The position numbers and the translations under genes are program-made. From positions 1-64,000 of IMG/VR virus record IMGVR_UViG_3300015374_000002: 64,000 nt of DNA. One strand, 5' to 3'. The stretch's first letter is position 1. Each line of letters begins with the position of its first letter. Shown here one piece after another: positions 47,357 through 54,229 of the stretch. The DNA comes from a virus. The notes beneath the pieces were generated by a model, which was not told the DNA's origin, ran no database searches, and worked only from the letters and a program-made list of their open reading frames with translations.

Positions 47357-48034
47357 CTACATGTCCGGCCGGGGCTGAAACTCCGGCCTGGAGCTGATCT
47401 CCTCAACCCAGTCCGACAGGGAGATCTCTTCGCCGGAGCCACTATAGAAGGCGAGATCGTCCACCTTCGCATGCAGTTCCACGTCATGCGGCATTGGCAG
47501 GATGCCTTCTGCTTCGGCGGTGTCGCGGTGCTTAACGACCGCGAAGGCGAGGCGGAACAGGGTGTCCTGGTTCCGTTTGCGCTTGTCCGGATTAGGTTCT
47601 GCCGGATGCCTGCCGTTCAGCTTGTTCGGCCCGGAGGCTGCGCGGATCCGTTTGATGTCGGAATGCCGCAAGCTGATGATCTGCTTGTCTTTGAGGATTT
47701 TCGTACGCCACAGGTCATATTCGCCCTTGGCGGCGAAATACTTGCGTTTCCCCTCTTCGCCCAGATTCCAGCACTGCTGATGGTAGGAGTCCATCTCTGC
47801 TCTCCGCGTCGCGATCTGGTCGTCCAGGGCACGCAGCAGACGAACCAGAGCCTGCTCGGTCCGTTCGATCAGCGACGGCCCGGAGAGCATCCCCCAAAGC
47901 TGTTGACGCTTTTCGGTCACCGAGACGTCGTCGTGGCGACGAGGGTCGGGATAGCCGATGTTTTGACGGATCAGCAGGTCGAAGCCTTCAGGCTCCAGCT
48001 CTTGAATGGCGGCAAGGCTCACGGGGATGGCCAT
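47357..48034 (-). CDS. hypothetical protein, 225 aa
   Basis: MAIPVSLAAIQELEPEGFDL from the ATG at 48034; AAGGAACACG lies upstream. Helical and charged (EQALVRLLRALDDQIATRRA; KYFAAKGEYDLWRTKILKDK), basic centre, acidic C-terminus. Could be nucleic-acid-binding. Embedded between tRNA-Leu and tRNA-Thr. Unrecognised. Confidence 0.75.
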   Translation of the reverse strand: MAIPVSLAAIQELEPEGFDLLIRQNIGYPDPRRHDDVSVTEKRQQLWGMLSGPSLIERTEQALVRLLRALDDQIATRRAEMDSYHQQCWNLGEEGKRKYFAAKGEYDLWRTKILKDKQIISLRHSDIKRIRAASGPNKLNGRHPAEPNPDKRKRNQDTLFRLAFAVVKHRDTAEAEGILPMPHDVELHAKVDDLAFYSGSGEEISLSDWVEEISSRPEFQPRPDM

Positions 48035-48109
48035 GGGTGGCGTGTTCCTTCTTCCGGGGGTTGCCGTCCCGGCGCCGGACAAGACACCGGGACGATCCTG
48101 TGTGGTGCG

Positions 48110-48182
48110 TGCGCCCGCCGGGACTCGAACCCGGATCATCCGCATCCTTAGTGCGACGCCTCTGCCATTGGGCCACAAGCGC
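48110..48182 (-). tRNA. tRNA with Leu anticodon (AAG), short variable loop
   Basis: Acceptor GCGCTTG / CGGGCGC, stem CGCA / TGCG, loop CTAAGGA, variable loop ATGAT, A73. Leu tRNAs are normally class II. Confidence 0.78.
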
Positions 48183-48218
48183 TTCAGGACGGTTCTACAG
48201 GCCGCCACCGACAAAACG

Positions 48219-48287
48219 AGCCGCCCCCCGGAATCGAACCGGGCCTACCCCCTTACAAGGGGGGCGTCGCATCCATGGCGCGGCGGC
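48219..48287 (-). tRNA. tRNA-Thr(TGT), short D-arm
   Basis: Stem CCCCC / GGGGG, loop CTTGTAA, acceptor GCCGCC / GGCGGC, reduced D-arm, discriminator T as in the other Thr copies. Confidence 0.72.
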
Positions 48288-48391
48288 AGACGGAAGAGGG
48301 TGGCGACGGAAAGGATTCTGCAGCCAAACCGCCCAACCAGCCCGGCGGTCTCCTTCCCGTTCTTCTGTGGCTGTCCACGCCACCCCCGTGT

Positions 48392-48510
48392 GGACCCGGC
48401 GGGATTCGAACCCGCATCTCCGGCTCTCCCTATGACGCACACCGCCCCCGGACGGAGGTGGCCACCTCGTATCCGGATCGCGCGGTCACGCCCGATTGAG
48501 TTACGGGCCC
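48392..48510 (-). tRNA. tRNA-like gene of 119 nt, possibly interrupted
   Basis: Acceptor GGGCCCG / CGGGTCC with A73, 5' TAACTCAATCGGG and T-arm GCGGG-TTCGAAT-CCCGC are normal, but about 45 extra nt lie between. GTCATAG near the expected anticodon suggests Met(CAT), yet its stem is poor. Interrupted tRNA, unusual insertion or decayed gene. Confidence 0.5.
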
Positions 48511-48611
48511 TGGCAGATGATGGCGACGAGGGGGACAAAGCCTCCAAAGCGCCCAACCAGCCCGGCGCGCTCCCTCTCGTCCTTCTGCGGCTGTCCACGC
48601 CACCACCTGAG

Positions 48612-48694
48612 CTGTCGGGCGGAGAATCGAACTCCGGCCGCCCCTCGCGCGAGGAGAACGACCCTGCCACACGTCTCAACGACGCGACCCGACA
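48612..48694 (-). tRNA. class II tRNA-like, G73 (Ser-type), anticodon unclear
   Basis: Acceptor TGTCGGG / CCCGACA, T-arm CGGAG-TTCGATT-CTCCG, variable arm CCTC / GAGG. The anticodon region AGG-GTCGTTCT-CCT gives only 3 pairs and an 8-nt loop. Confidence 0.5.
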
Positions 48695-48780
48695 CCGTGA
48701 CGGTTCCTCCGGATCACCTCGGGAGCAGCCGACAAGCCCGAGAGGGCGGGAGCGACCCTATTCGGTACCCTTCCGTCGCG

Positions 48781-48868
48781 AGCCGGTGCGGACTCGAACC
48801 GCCGTTGACCGTCACCGGCCGTCCCCACTCGCGACGCGGGGACGGTCGGCCGCCGGAGTCGAACCGGC
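48781..48868 (-). tRNA. tRNA-like with CGC in the anticodon position, long variable arm
   Basis: Acceptor GCCGGT / ACCGGC, stem CCCGC / GTGGG, loop GTCGCGA (CGC), variable arm GAC...GTC, T loop TTCGAGT. CGC would be Ala but position 3-70 is C-G and the variable arm is class II. Confidence 0.5.
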
Positions 48869-48878
48869 ATACCCAATG

Positions 48879-48948
48879 CTCCCGGACCAGGAATCGAACC
48901 TAGAGACACAGGGGCCAGAACCCTGCTGACGGCCACCGCCATCCGGGA
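48879..48948 (-). tRNA. tRNA-Gln(CTG)
   Basis: Acceptor TCCCGGA / TCCGGGA, stem CAGGG / CCCTG, loop TTCTGGC, G73. Confidence 0.9.
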
Positions 48949-49010
48949 AGGAGCAGACCCGGTTGCAGCCGGGCCCGCCAATTATCCGCCTGCTCTACGG
49001 ACGGGCAAAT

Positions 49011-49439
49011 CTACCAGGAGTCCCACACGCCGAAGTGGCGGTGGCGCGGGTCCGGGGATTCGACGTCCCAGGCGGCCTGTACGGCATCCTGGGCGCCTCG
49101 CAGCATCTTGCCGACCTCCCGGCCAACGGCCCGATCGGCAGCGCGCAGGGCGCGTTCCTGACGGTTGGAGATGCCGCCGATCACGTGCCCCAGGTTGAAG
49201 GTACGCGGGTAGGTGCCCGCCTCCAGGCGGCGGGTCACCCGGTCCGGGCGCGGACGGTGCCCGGCGCGCTCAGCCTGGGCCAGCGCGGCGGCGCTGTAGC
49301 GCAGCGCGGACCGGATCTCGTTGGCGGTGCTCGGGTAGGTGGCACGCCACCAGGCGAAGATGTAGAGGCGACCGTCGGCGTCGTAACGCCGGGTGCCAGT
49401 GCGGTGGTTGTAGGGGACGTGGTGAACAGTACGGGACAT
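49011..49439 (-). CDS. hypothetical basic protein, 142 aa
   Basis: MSRTVHHVPYNHRTGTRRYD from the ATG at 49439 behind GGAGTCCGA. Arg/His-rich with a helical middle (SALRYSAAALAQAERAGHRP). Likely binds nucleic acid. Lies between tRNA-Leu(CAA) and tRNA-Gln. Unrecognised. Confidence 0.7.
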   Translation of the reverse strand: MSRTVHHVPYNHRTGTRRYDADGRLYIFAWWRATYPSTANEIRSALRYSAAALAQAERAGHRPRPDRVTRRLEAGTYPRTFNLGHVIGGISNRQERALRAADRAVGREVGKMLRGAQDAVQAAWDVESPDPRHRHFGVWDSW

Positions 49440-49524
49440 TCGGACTCCGACGTGCGGGCCCGCCCCGGATGGGCAAGCCGTCTACGTCTCACCCGCCGTG
49501 AACATCACATTCGCCTCCTTCGCG

Positions 49525-49597
49525 TAGGGGTGGCCGGATTTGAACCGGCATCATCCGCATTTTGAATGCGGCGCCTCTGCCGTTGGACTACACCCCC
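49525..49597 (-). tRNA. tRNA with Leu anticodon (CAA), short variable loop
   Basis: Acceptor GGGGGTG / CACCCCT, D-arm GTCCAACGGCAGAGGC, stem CCGCA / TGCGG, loop TTCAAAA, variable loop ATGAT, A73. Same class I body as the AAG tRNA. Confidence 0.82.
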
Positions 49598-49598
49598 G

Positions 49599-49670
49599 TG
49601 CGCCGTCAGGGACTCGAACCCTGCTCTCTCGATTAAGAGTCGAGTGCATAACCATCCATGCTCACGGCGC
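49599..49670 (-). tRNA. tRNA-Lys(CTT)
   Basis: Acceptor GCGCCGT / ACGGCGC, stem CTCGA / TCGAG, loop CTCTTAA, A73. Confidence 0.92.
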
Positions 49671-49778
49671 TTTCCGTCCGGCCGGTTAGCGTCGGCCTGC
49701 CGGACGATCCCTGACCCGCCCGGGGGACGCCAATCCCGCCGGTGCAGTATCAGGGCACCCCACCCAAGTGGGGTGTAG

Positions 49779-49849
49779 AGCCGTACCGGAGAGTCGAACT
49801 CCGCTCCCCGCGTTGGAAGCGCGGGACATCGCCACAATGCTTGTACGGC
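49779..49849 (-). tRNA. tRNA-Gly(TCC)
   Basis: Acceptor GCCGTAC / GTACGGC, stem CCGCG / CGCGG, loop CTTCCAA, discriminator T. Confidence 0.88.
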
Positions 49850-49852
49850 ATG

Positions 49853-49918
49853 GGGACCAGGCGGGGAATCGAACCCCGCTTTCCTAGGATTTCCGTGCCC
49901 TTTCCGGGGGCCTGGTCC
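49853..49918 (-). tRNA. tRNA-like without a pairable anticodon arm
   Basis: Acceptor GGACCAG / CTGGTCC, D-arm GCCC / GGGC and T-arm GCGGGG-TTCGATT-CCCCGC are intact. The 17 nt between (ACGGAAATCCTAGGAAA) cannot form a 5-bp anticodon stem. Confidence 0.4.
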
Positions 49919-50084
49919 ACGGCGGGAAACGGCCCGGGTGCCCACGAGTGATCAGCTCGCAAACACTGACGGTATCCGTAGGGGTTTCCCCCTTTCCGAT
50001 CCGGTTCATCCCGCGTGCTCGACGACGCTCCGGATCCCCCTTCGCTGGCAACCCAGCTACTAAGTTCACCTGCACCGTCGTGCG

Positions 50085-50156
50085 TGGCTCCCCAGAGAGT
50101 CGAACTCTGTCCTCTGGATCTTCAGTCCGGCGCTCATCCCCATGAGCTTGAGAGCC
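50085..50156 (-). tRNA. tRNA-Phe(GAA)
   Basis: Acceptor GGCTCTC / GGGAGCC, loop CTGAAGA, one mismatch in the anticodon stem, T loop TTCGACT, A73. Confidence 0.85.
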
Positions 50157-50181
50157 TTTCGATCTCACCCGGCCGCAGAAG

Positions 50182-50325
50182 CTAGTGGTCGGGTGTCTTG
50201 TTCTCGTCGTCTATGACGCGTGTGGCCGCTGCCGCTGTGGCATCCTTCTTGGCCGCTATCCGCTTATTGATCTCTCTTATGTCTGCCTCGATCTCACGCA
50301 GTTCGCGTGCCTTTCGTCCGAACAT
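50182..50325 (-). CDS. small coiled-coil protein, 47 aa
   Basis: MFGRKARELREIEADIREIN from the ATG at 50325 behind AGGAGGCGAC. Heptad-like helix with an acidic tail (DDENKTPDH). A recurring small protein type in actinophages. Unknown function. Confidence 0.7.
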   Translation of the reverse strand: MFGRKARELREIEADIREINKRIAAKKDATAAAATRVIDDENKTPDH

Positions 50326-50370
50326 GTCGCCTCCTGGCTAGGGGGGTGTCAACCTGGCGGGGAATTTTCG

Positions 50371-50589
50371 TTACGGTGCCTGGTCGAAGTATCGGCGGCC
50401 ACGTTCGAACGCCGTCGTCCGATGTACGCCGTGCACGCCCTCCGTTGCCGCCAGGACGCGTCCCAGCGCCGTCTTGTAGGCGCTACGGGCGGTCGCCGCT
50501 CCAGGGAGTGGCCCGTCCGCGTTGTTGACTCTGGCGTCTTCACGGGCGATGTCAGCCAGCAGGTCTTCAACAAGCTTCTGTATGTCCAT
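50371..50589 (-). CDS. hypothetical protein, 72 aa
   Basis: MDIQKLVEDLLADIAREDAR from the ATG at 50589 behind AGGAGAACC, after a leader hairpin. Helical; C-terminal RTTAFERGRRYFDQAP. Located after tRNA-Arg(ACG). Unrecognised. Confidence 0.75.
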   Translation of the reverse strand: MDIQKLVEDLLADIAREDARVNNADGPLPGAATARSAYKTALGRVLAATEGVHGVHRTTAFERGRRYFDQAP

Positions 50590-50600
50590 GGTTCTCCTGT

Positions 50601-50615
50601 CGGGTCGCTCTCCCG
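50601..50615 (-). promoter_or_regulatory. leader hairpin
   Basis: CGGG, loop AGAGCGA, CCCG, 4 bp perfect; no promoter between it and the upstream tRNA-Arg(ACG). Confidence 0.65.
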
Positions 50616-50719
50616 TTGGGTGGTGGGCTGCTGTACAGCGCCGCCCACCAGGCGCTCCCCCGCACGGCCGTGCGGGGGCCGGTCACCCATACTCGATGAC
50701 TTTCAGGTGATTCCGGACG

Positions 50720-50791
50720 TACCCGCGACAGGATTCGAACCTGCATCCTCGACGTTCGTAGCGTCGCGCTCATCCATTGAGCTACACGGGC
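50720..50791 (-). tRNA. tRNA-Arg(ACG)
   Basis: Acceptor GCCCGTG / CGCGGGT, stem CGACG / CGTCG, loop CTACGAA, A73. Confidence 0.9.
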
Positions 50792-50910
50792 ATGATGCAC
50801 GACAGGGCCAGGGACTTCCGTCGCAATGCGTGTTACCGCTCTTCCAGCCCTGCCGTGCACGATCTCCTGGCCGACCACGCGGGCGTCTCACCCCGCGACC
50901 GGACCCCCAC

Positions 50911-51138
50911 CTAACCGGCCAGGTCGTTCTCACCGCCCAGTGCGGCGCATTCCGTGCACGGGCGCGTCCTCAGCGGACCAGGCCGCCAGAACAGGATCAG
51001 CGCCCCGAACGGCGGAATGATCGCCGCTATGGACGGGTTGCAGAACTCGTCCTCACCCTTGAAAATCGTTGGCTTCCACCAGCAGGTGAGCGTGGTGGGC
51101 GACCACCACATCAGGCGGCCGATGTTGAACTGCTTCAC
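50911..51138 (-). CDS. small Trp-rich, possibly membrane protein, 75 aa
   Basis: GTG at 51138 (MKQFNIGRLMWWSPTTLTCW) with AAAGGCGAGT upstream. Hydrophobic segment SIAAIIPPFGALILFW and terminal CTEC. Unrecognised. Confidence 0.6.
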   Translation of the reverse strand: MKQFNIGRLMWWSPTTLTCWWKPTIFKGEDEFCNPSIAAIIPPFGALILFWRPGPLRTRPCTECAALGGENDLAG

Positions 51139-51165
51139 ACTCGCCTTTCGGATCAGCCGGGAAGG

Positions 51166-51339
51166 TCACTTCTTGTTGTTGATCTTTGCGCTACGGGCGA
51201 CCGTCCTGGCCCGCTCGTAATGCGCATCCGACTCCGCCTTGTCGCCGTCCAGCTCCGCGATGAAACCCTTCGCGGCATGCTTGGCGACCTGGTCAAGCTG
51301 CTTGTCGGTCAACTTCCCATACTCCGCATTGCCCGCCAT
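51166..51339 (-). CDS. small protein, 57 aa
   Basis: MAGNAEYGKLTDKQLDQVAK from the ATG at 51339 behind AGGAGGCGCC. Helical, Lys-rich C-terminus (ARSAKINNKK). Leader hairpin upstream. Unrecognised. Confidence 0.75.
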   Translation of the reverse strand: MAGNAEYGKLTDKQLDQVAKHAAKGFIAELDGDKAESDAHYERARTVARSAKINNKK

Positions 51340-51358
51340 GGGCGCCTCCTGTGAGACT

Positions 51359-51377
51359 CCCGAGTCGCTCAACCGGG
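51359..51377 (-). promoter_or_regulatory. leader hairpin
   Basis: CCCGG-T, loop TGAGCGA, C-TCGGG with a G-T pair, before GTCTCACAGGAGG. Confidence 0.6.
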
Positions 51378-51507
51378 AGAAGGTGCGGGTGCCGCTTCAC
51401 TACGGCCTAGGCCACGACCGACCGGCTTTCTCCGCAACGCGTACGCTTCGCCGACCAGCCTCCCAAGGGCCAGAGCCCGGGGTAAGGGTTCCCGGGCGCT
51501 CCCGCCG

Positions 51508-51662
51508 TCCCTGGTGCTGGATTCGAACCAGCAACTTCCGCCCCCGTATTCGGGATTACCCGGCCAGGTCCCCGCCCTGCCCGACTAGTACGGGCTGAAC
51601 GGTTTACCCCTGACAAACGGGCCCCGGCGGGACGATGCCTCTACCAATTGGGCTACCCAGGG
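51508..51662 (-). tRNA. tRNA-like gene of 155 nt, possibly interrupted
   Basis: 5' CCCTGGGTAGCCCAATTGGT reads as acceptor plus D-arm; 3' end has T-arm GCTGG-TTCGAAT-CCAGC and ACCAGGG. Six acceptor pairs match. About 80 extra nt lie in the anticodon region and include a perfect GCCCG-TACTAGT-CGGGC hairpin. Same kind of enlarged tRNA as 48392-48510. Confidence 0.5.
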
Positions 51663-51695
51663 CTGGAGTGAGGCGTGATGTGCCTCACTCTCGCG

Positions 51696-51771
51696 TACCC
51701 GCAGCAGGATTCGAACCTGCACCATGCCCCACTCCGGAGGTGGGTGCCCTGTCCAGTTGGGCGATACGGGC
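51696..51771 (-). tRNA. tRNA-Arg(CCG), copy 1
   Basis: Acceptor GCCCGTA / TGCGGGT, stem CCCAC / GTGGG, loop CTCCGGA, A73. Confidence 0.9.
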
Positions 51772-51775
51772 GTGC

Positions 51776-51823
51776 GTCAGATCGTGGACGCCTGTCGAGG
51801 GTCGAACCGGCTCACGATCTGAC
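51776..51823 (-). repeat. paired structural element, short copy
   Basis: GTCAGATCGTG / CACGATCTGAC stem (11 bp) 5 nt upstream of tRNA-Arg(CCG). Interior GAGCCGGTTCGACC resembles a T-arm. Related to 52320-52423 with compensated stem changes. Confidence 0.7.
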
Positions 51824-51831
51824 TTGCGACG

Positions 51832-52032
51832 TCACGTGTCGTCGCCGTCCGAAGCGTACGGGTTCACCTGGTAGAGCTGCTCCCGAAGCTTGTCGTAGTC
51901 GAGAACGAGGGCCTCAGTTCGACCGTCACTGGGGATTCGCATGAGGACGGCATGCCCGTCCTCATCCCACCCCAACTCGTAGGGGTTGCCGACTTTGTCA
52001 TGACACGTTTTCCACGATCCACTGAACTTCAT
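51832..52032 (-). CDS. small hypothetical protein, 66 aa
   Basis: MKFSGSWKTCHDKVGNPYEL from the ATG at 52032 behind AAAGGAGGGACAGC, a strong ribosome site. Alpha/beta, acidic end (ASDGDDT). Inserted between a tRNA-Glu and the element/tRNA-Arg unit. Unrecognised. Confidence 0.75.
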   Translation of the reverse strand: MKFSGSWKTCHDKVGNPYELGWDEDGHAVLMRIPSDGRTEALVLDYDKLREQLYQVNPYASDGDDT

Positions 52033-52056
52033 GCTGTCCCTCCTTTCTCTGTGACG

Positions 52057-52132
52057 TACCGCTGGCCGGAATTGAACCGGCGACCTTCAGATTGAGAATC
52101 TGACGACCCGAACCAGCAGAGTCTTCAGCGGC
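52057..52132 (-). tRNA. tRNA-Glu(CTC), second copy
   Basis: Acceptor GCCGCTG / CAGCGGT, stem TCAGA / TCTGA, loop TTCTCAA, A73. Body matches the Glu(TTC) at 52448 rather than the other Glu pair. Confidence 0.85.
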
Positions 52133-52242
52133 CTTGTGACATCCGGACTCGAACGAGCCGGTACGTATGCCCACCGTACGAATTACCGCGCGGACCTTCG
52201 TACAGTGCGGTACCGCTGGGGAGTGCCACGCCCCCCGGGCCG

Positions 52243-52315
52243 TGCTCGCAGCAGGATTCGAACCTGCGGTCTCCTCCTCCGGAGGGAGGCGCCTTGTCCT
52301 CTGGGCCATACGAGC
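52243..52315 (-). tRNA. tRNA-Arg(CCG), copy 2
   Basis: Acceptor GCTCGTA / TGCGAGC, stem CCTCC / GGAGG, loop CTCCGGA, A73. Confidence 0.9.
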
Positions 52316-52319
52316 GTGC

Positions 52320-52423
52320 GTTAGATCATGGGCGCCTGCCGGGGAGTCGAACCCCTCTACGACTTGGATGCGCATCCGCTGCCGCTTCGCCGGACCTGGA
52401 GTCGAACCGGATCATGATCTAAC
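52320..52423 (-). repeat. paired structural element, long copy
   Basis: GTTAGATCATG / CATGATCTAAC stem (11 bp), 5 nt upstream of tRNA-Arg(CCG) copy 2. Interior holds two T-arm-like loops (CCGG-TTCGACT-CC, GGGG-TTCGACT-CCCC). Compared with the short copy, stem pairs change together. Confidence 0.7.
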
Positions 52424-52447
52424 TTGCGACGTTGTACACCGTCGCCG

Positions 52448-52522
52448 TGCCGCTGACCGGAATCGAACCGGCGACCTCCAGGGTGAAAGCCTGGCAACCC
52501 AACCAGCAGGGTCTTCAGCGGC
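52448..52522 (-). tRNA. tRNA-Glu(TTC), second copy
   Basis: Acceptor GCCGCTG / CAGCGGC, stem CCAGG / CCTGG, loop CTTTCAC, A73. Confidence 0.85.
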
Positions 52523-52560
52523 ATTGCCCGATTGCGGCTCGGGGCGGCCGTCGGACAACG

Positions 52561-52710
52561 TCAACTCTTCCCCTTGGAAGCACGGGCCGCGAGGCGCCTT
52601 TCGTAGTTCTGTTTGGCCCTAGCGTTCGACTCCCTAAGGTCCTTCCTCATCTGAGCTACGCCCTCGATCAGCACGACGACGGCGTCACCAACTGTCAACT
52701 TTCTGCGCAA
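52561..52710 (-). CDS. small basic protein, 49 aa
   Basis: TTG at 52710 with AGGAGG 8 nt upstream; reads MRRKLTVGDAVVVLIEGVAQ then an Arg/Lys helix (RLAARASKGKS). Unrecognised. Confidence 0.6.
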   Translation of the reverse strand: MRRKLTVGDAVVVLIEGVAQMRKDLRESNARAKQNYERRLAARASKGKS

Positions 52711-52947
52711 TATGATCACCTCCTCCTGGTCATATTCACGATCGGCCCTCGGTCCCACCCCTGCGCGGCGCGTGTACACCACGCCGCACAGGCTCCCGAG
52801 GTCTCTCCGCCCCGTCCGCCGATCGCTAAGCCGCCTTCTGTCCGAGGGTGACGGCCCCCATACCCATGGGTGGACACTGTGCTGAGAGGGCCGCAGGTCC
52901 CCGCGTACGGCGTACCTGCGCTGCCAGGCCAAAGGACCCTCTCACCG

Positions 52948-53018
52948 CGCCTGCGACGGGATTTGAACCCGCGCCCCCCACGCTGACAACGTGGTGCTCT
53001 GCCTTGAGCTACACAGGC
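52948..53018 (-). tRNA. tRNA-Asp(GTC)
   Basis: Acceptor GCCTGTG / CGCAGGC, stem CCACG / CGTGG, loop TTGTCAG, G73 as required for Asp. Confidence 0.92.
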
Positions 53019-53051
53019 TTGCCGTGCAGGCGGTCACCCGCACGGGGATGG

Positions 53052-53183
53052 TTACTCGTCGTGCCAGGAACCTGGCCCGCACGGGTTCTTCTTGCAGTCA
53101 GCGCACACGCCCGGATTGGCGATGTCGTTGACCATCATGTGAACGCCGCAACAGGTGCAGTCCGCAACGCCGGATTCAGCCAT
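53052..53183 (-). CDS. small zinc-binding protein, 43 aa
   Basis: MAESGVADCTCCGVHMMVND then GVCADCKKNPCGPGSWHDE: CxCC and CxxC pairs. ATG at 53183 behind AGGAGGACGAT, with a leader hairpin. Function unknown. Confidence 0.75.
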   Translation of the reverse strand: MAESGVADCTCCGVHMMVNDIANPGVCADCKKNPCGPGSWHDE

Positions 53184-53197
53184 ATCGTCCTCCTGGT

Positions 53198-53217
53198 AAA
53201 GGGGTCGCTCTCCCTTT
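53198..53217 (-). promoter_or_regulatory. leader hairpin
   Basis: AAAGGG, loop AGAGCGA, CCCCTTT: six pairs with one bulged C. Confidence 0.7.
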
Positions 53218-53450
53218 GCGATCACAGGCATTTTGCGGGGGAGTGGCCCTCCTGGCTGACGTCCGGACGTCTCCAGGTCAGTTCCCCCTCCGTGATGGGA
53301 TTGCCTCGATTGAGGACGACCGGCCACCTCACCGGATCCCCGGCGGTTCCCGGCAGGCGACCGAAGCCGCCTACCGGACTGGAGACTCATCACGGGTGAT
53401 CGGCGCGTTTTCCCGGGAACCACCCCGAAGATTGGCGCCGAACCACTGCG

Positions 53451-53522
53451 TAGCGACAGCAGGGTTCGAACCTGCGACCTTCTCGTTATGAGCGAGGCGC
53501 TCTACCACTGAGCTATGCCGCC
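53451..53522 (-). tRNA. tRNA-Met(CAT), elongator type
   Basis: Acceptor GGCGGCA / TGTCGCT is paired at 1-72 (G-T), stem CTCG / CGAG, loop CTCATAA, A73. Could be Ile2 if C34 is modified. Confidence 0.88.
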
Positions 53523-53541
53523 AGAAATCATCGACAGACGT

Positions 53542-53751
53542 CTACGCCAGGTCATAGCCGCCACGCGGGTCGATATCGTCAATAGCGATTCCTTCGGCAA
53601 GACACAGGGCTCCGCGAGCATCTGCCATCGACGTTCGCAGATCAGCCAACGCCACCGAGTCACCGCGCTCCTTCGCCAAGCGCATGTCACCTGCCAGACT
53701 GAGCATCAGGTACTTGGGGTGAAGTTCCAACCCAAGGGGGATCTTGGTCAC
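53542..53751 (-). CDS. small hypothetical protein, 69 aa
   Basis: GTG at 53751 with GGAGG 5 nt upstream (VTKIPLGLELHPKYLMLSLA); an upstream ATG at 53766 has no ribosome site. Helical (ALADLRTSMADARGALCLAE). Follows tRNA-Pro. Unrecognised. Confidence 0.7.
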   Translation of the reverse strand: MTKIPLGLELHPKYLMLSLAGDMRLAKERGDSVALADLRTSMADARGALCLAEGIAIDDIDPRGGYDLA

Positions 53752-53897
53752 ATGAACCTCCAGCATTGGGGGTGGTAAAAACGGACCCCCCGGCGAACGG
53801 GTTACCCCCGCCCTACGCGGCCCTCAGGGGCTCTCAGGTCCGCGATTTCGCATGGATCGGGGGATCCGGTCGGGACGTCCGCGAGAACGTCCCTGCG

Positions 53898-53969
53898 TGC
53901 GGATGACAGGATTCGAACCTGCGCACTCCTCGCCCCAAACGAGGTGGGCTACCACTGCCCTACATCCAC
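53898..53969 (-). tRNA. tRNA-Pro(TGG)
   Basis: Acceptor GTGGATG / CATCCGC, D-arm GGGC / GCCC, stem CCTCG / CGAGG, loop TTTGGGG, A73. Confidence 0.9.
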
Positions 53970-54046
53970 AGTGACGGGTACTTCGGGGGCTGTTTCCTCT
54001 TGCGTCGGAGCGACCAACCACGGAGCGCTCCCCGAAGTACCCGAAG

Positions 54047-54116
54047 TGGACCGGCGGGATCCGAGCCCCCGCATCCGCCCCCCGTCGGAGGCGAGTCTTC
54101 CTTAGACTGACGGCCC
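54047..54116 (-). tRNA. tRNA-like, degenerate T loop
   Basis: Acceptor GGGCCG / CGGTCC and T stem GCGGG / CCCGC, but the T loop reads GGCTCGGAT rather than TTCGAAT. Anticodon stem CGCCT / GGGCG with loop CCGACGG (GAC). Probably decaying. Confidence 0.4.
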
Positions 54117-54155
54117 TGATGATGTTCCGATCATCTGCGGTGTGTGCGCAACACA

Positions 54156-54229
54156 GTGGACCTGAGAGGACTCGAACCTCCCGCCTACGCCCTGCCGAGG
54201 CGTCGCTCTACCTGATGAGCTACAGGCCC
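54156..54229 (-). tRNA. tRNA-Ala(GGC) with C33
   Basis: Acceptor GGGCCTG / CAGGTCC with the G3-U70 pair of Ala, stem ACGCC / GGCGT, loop TCGGCAG (C at 33), A73. Confidence 0.85.

Noticed and set aside
48955-49005. tRNA-like hairpins with GAGCAG/CTGCTC ends
   Set aside because: No T-arm; cannot form a cloverleaf.
49884-50168. Possible gene MNRIGKGETPTDTVSVCELI
   Set aside because: Overlaps a tRNA-like sequence and tRNA-Phe; start context weak.
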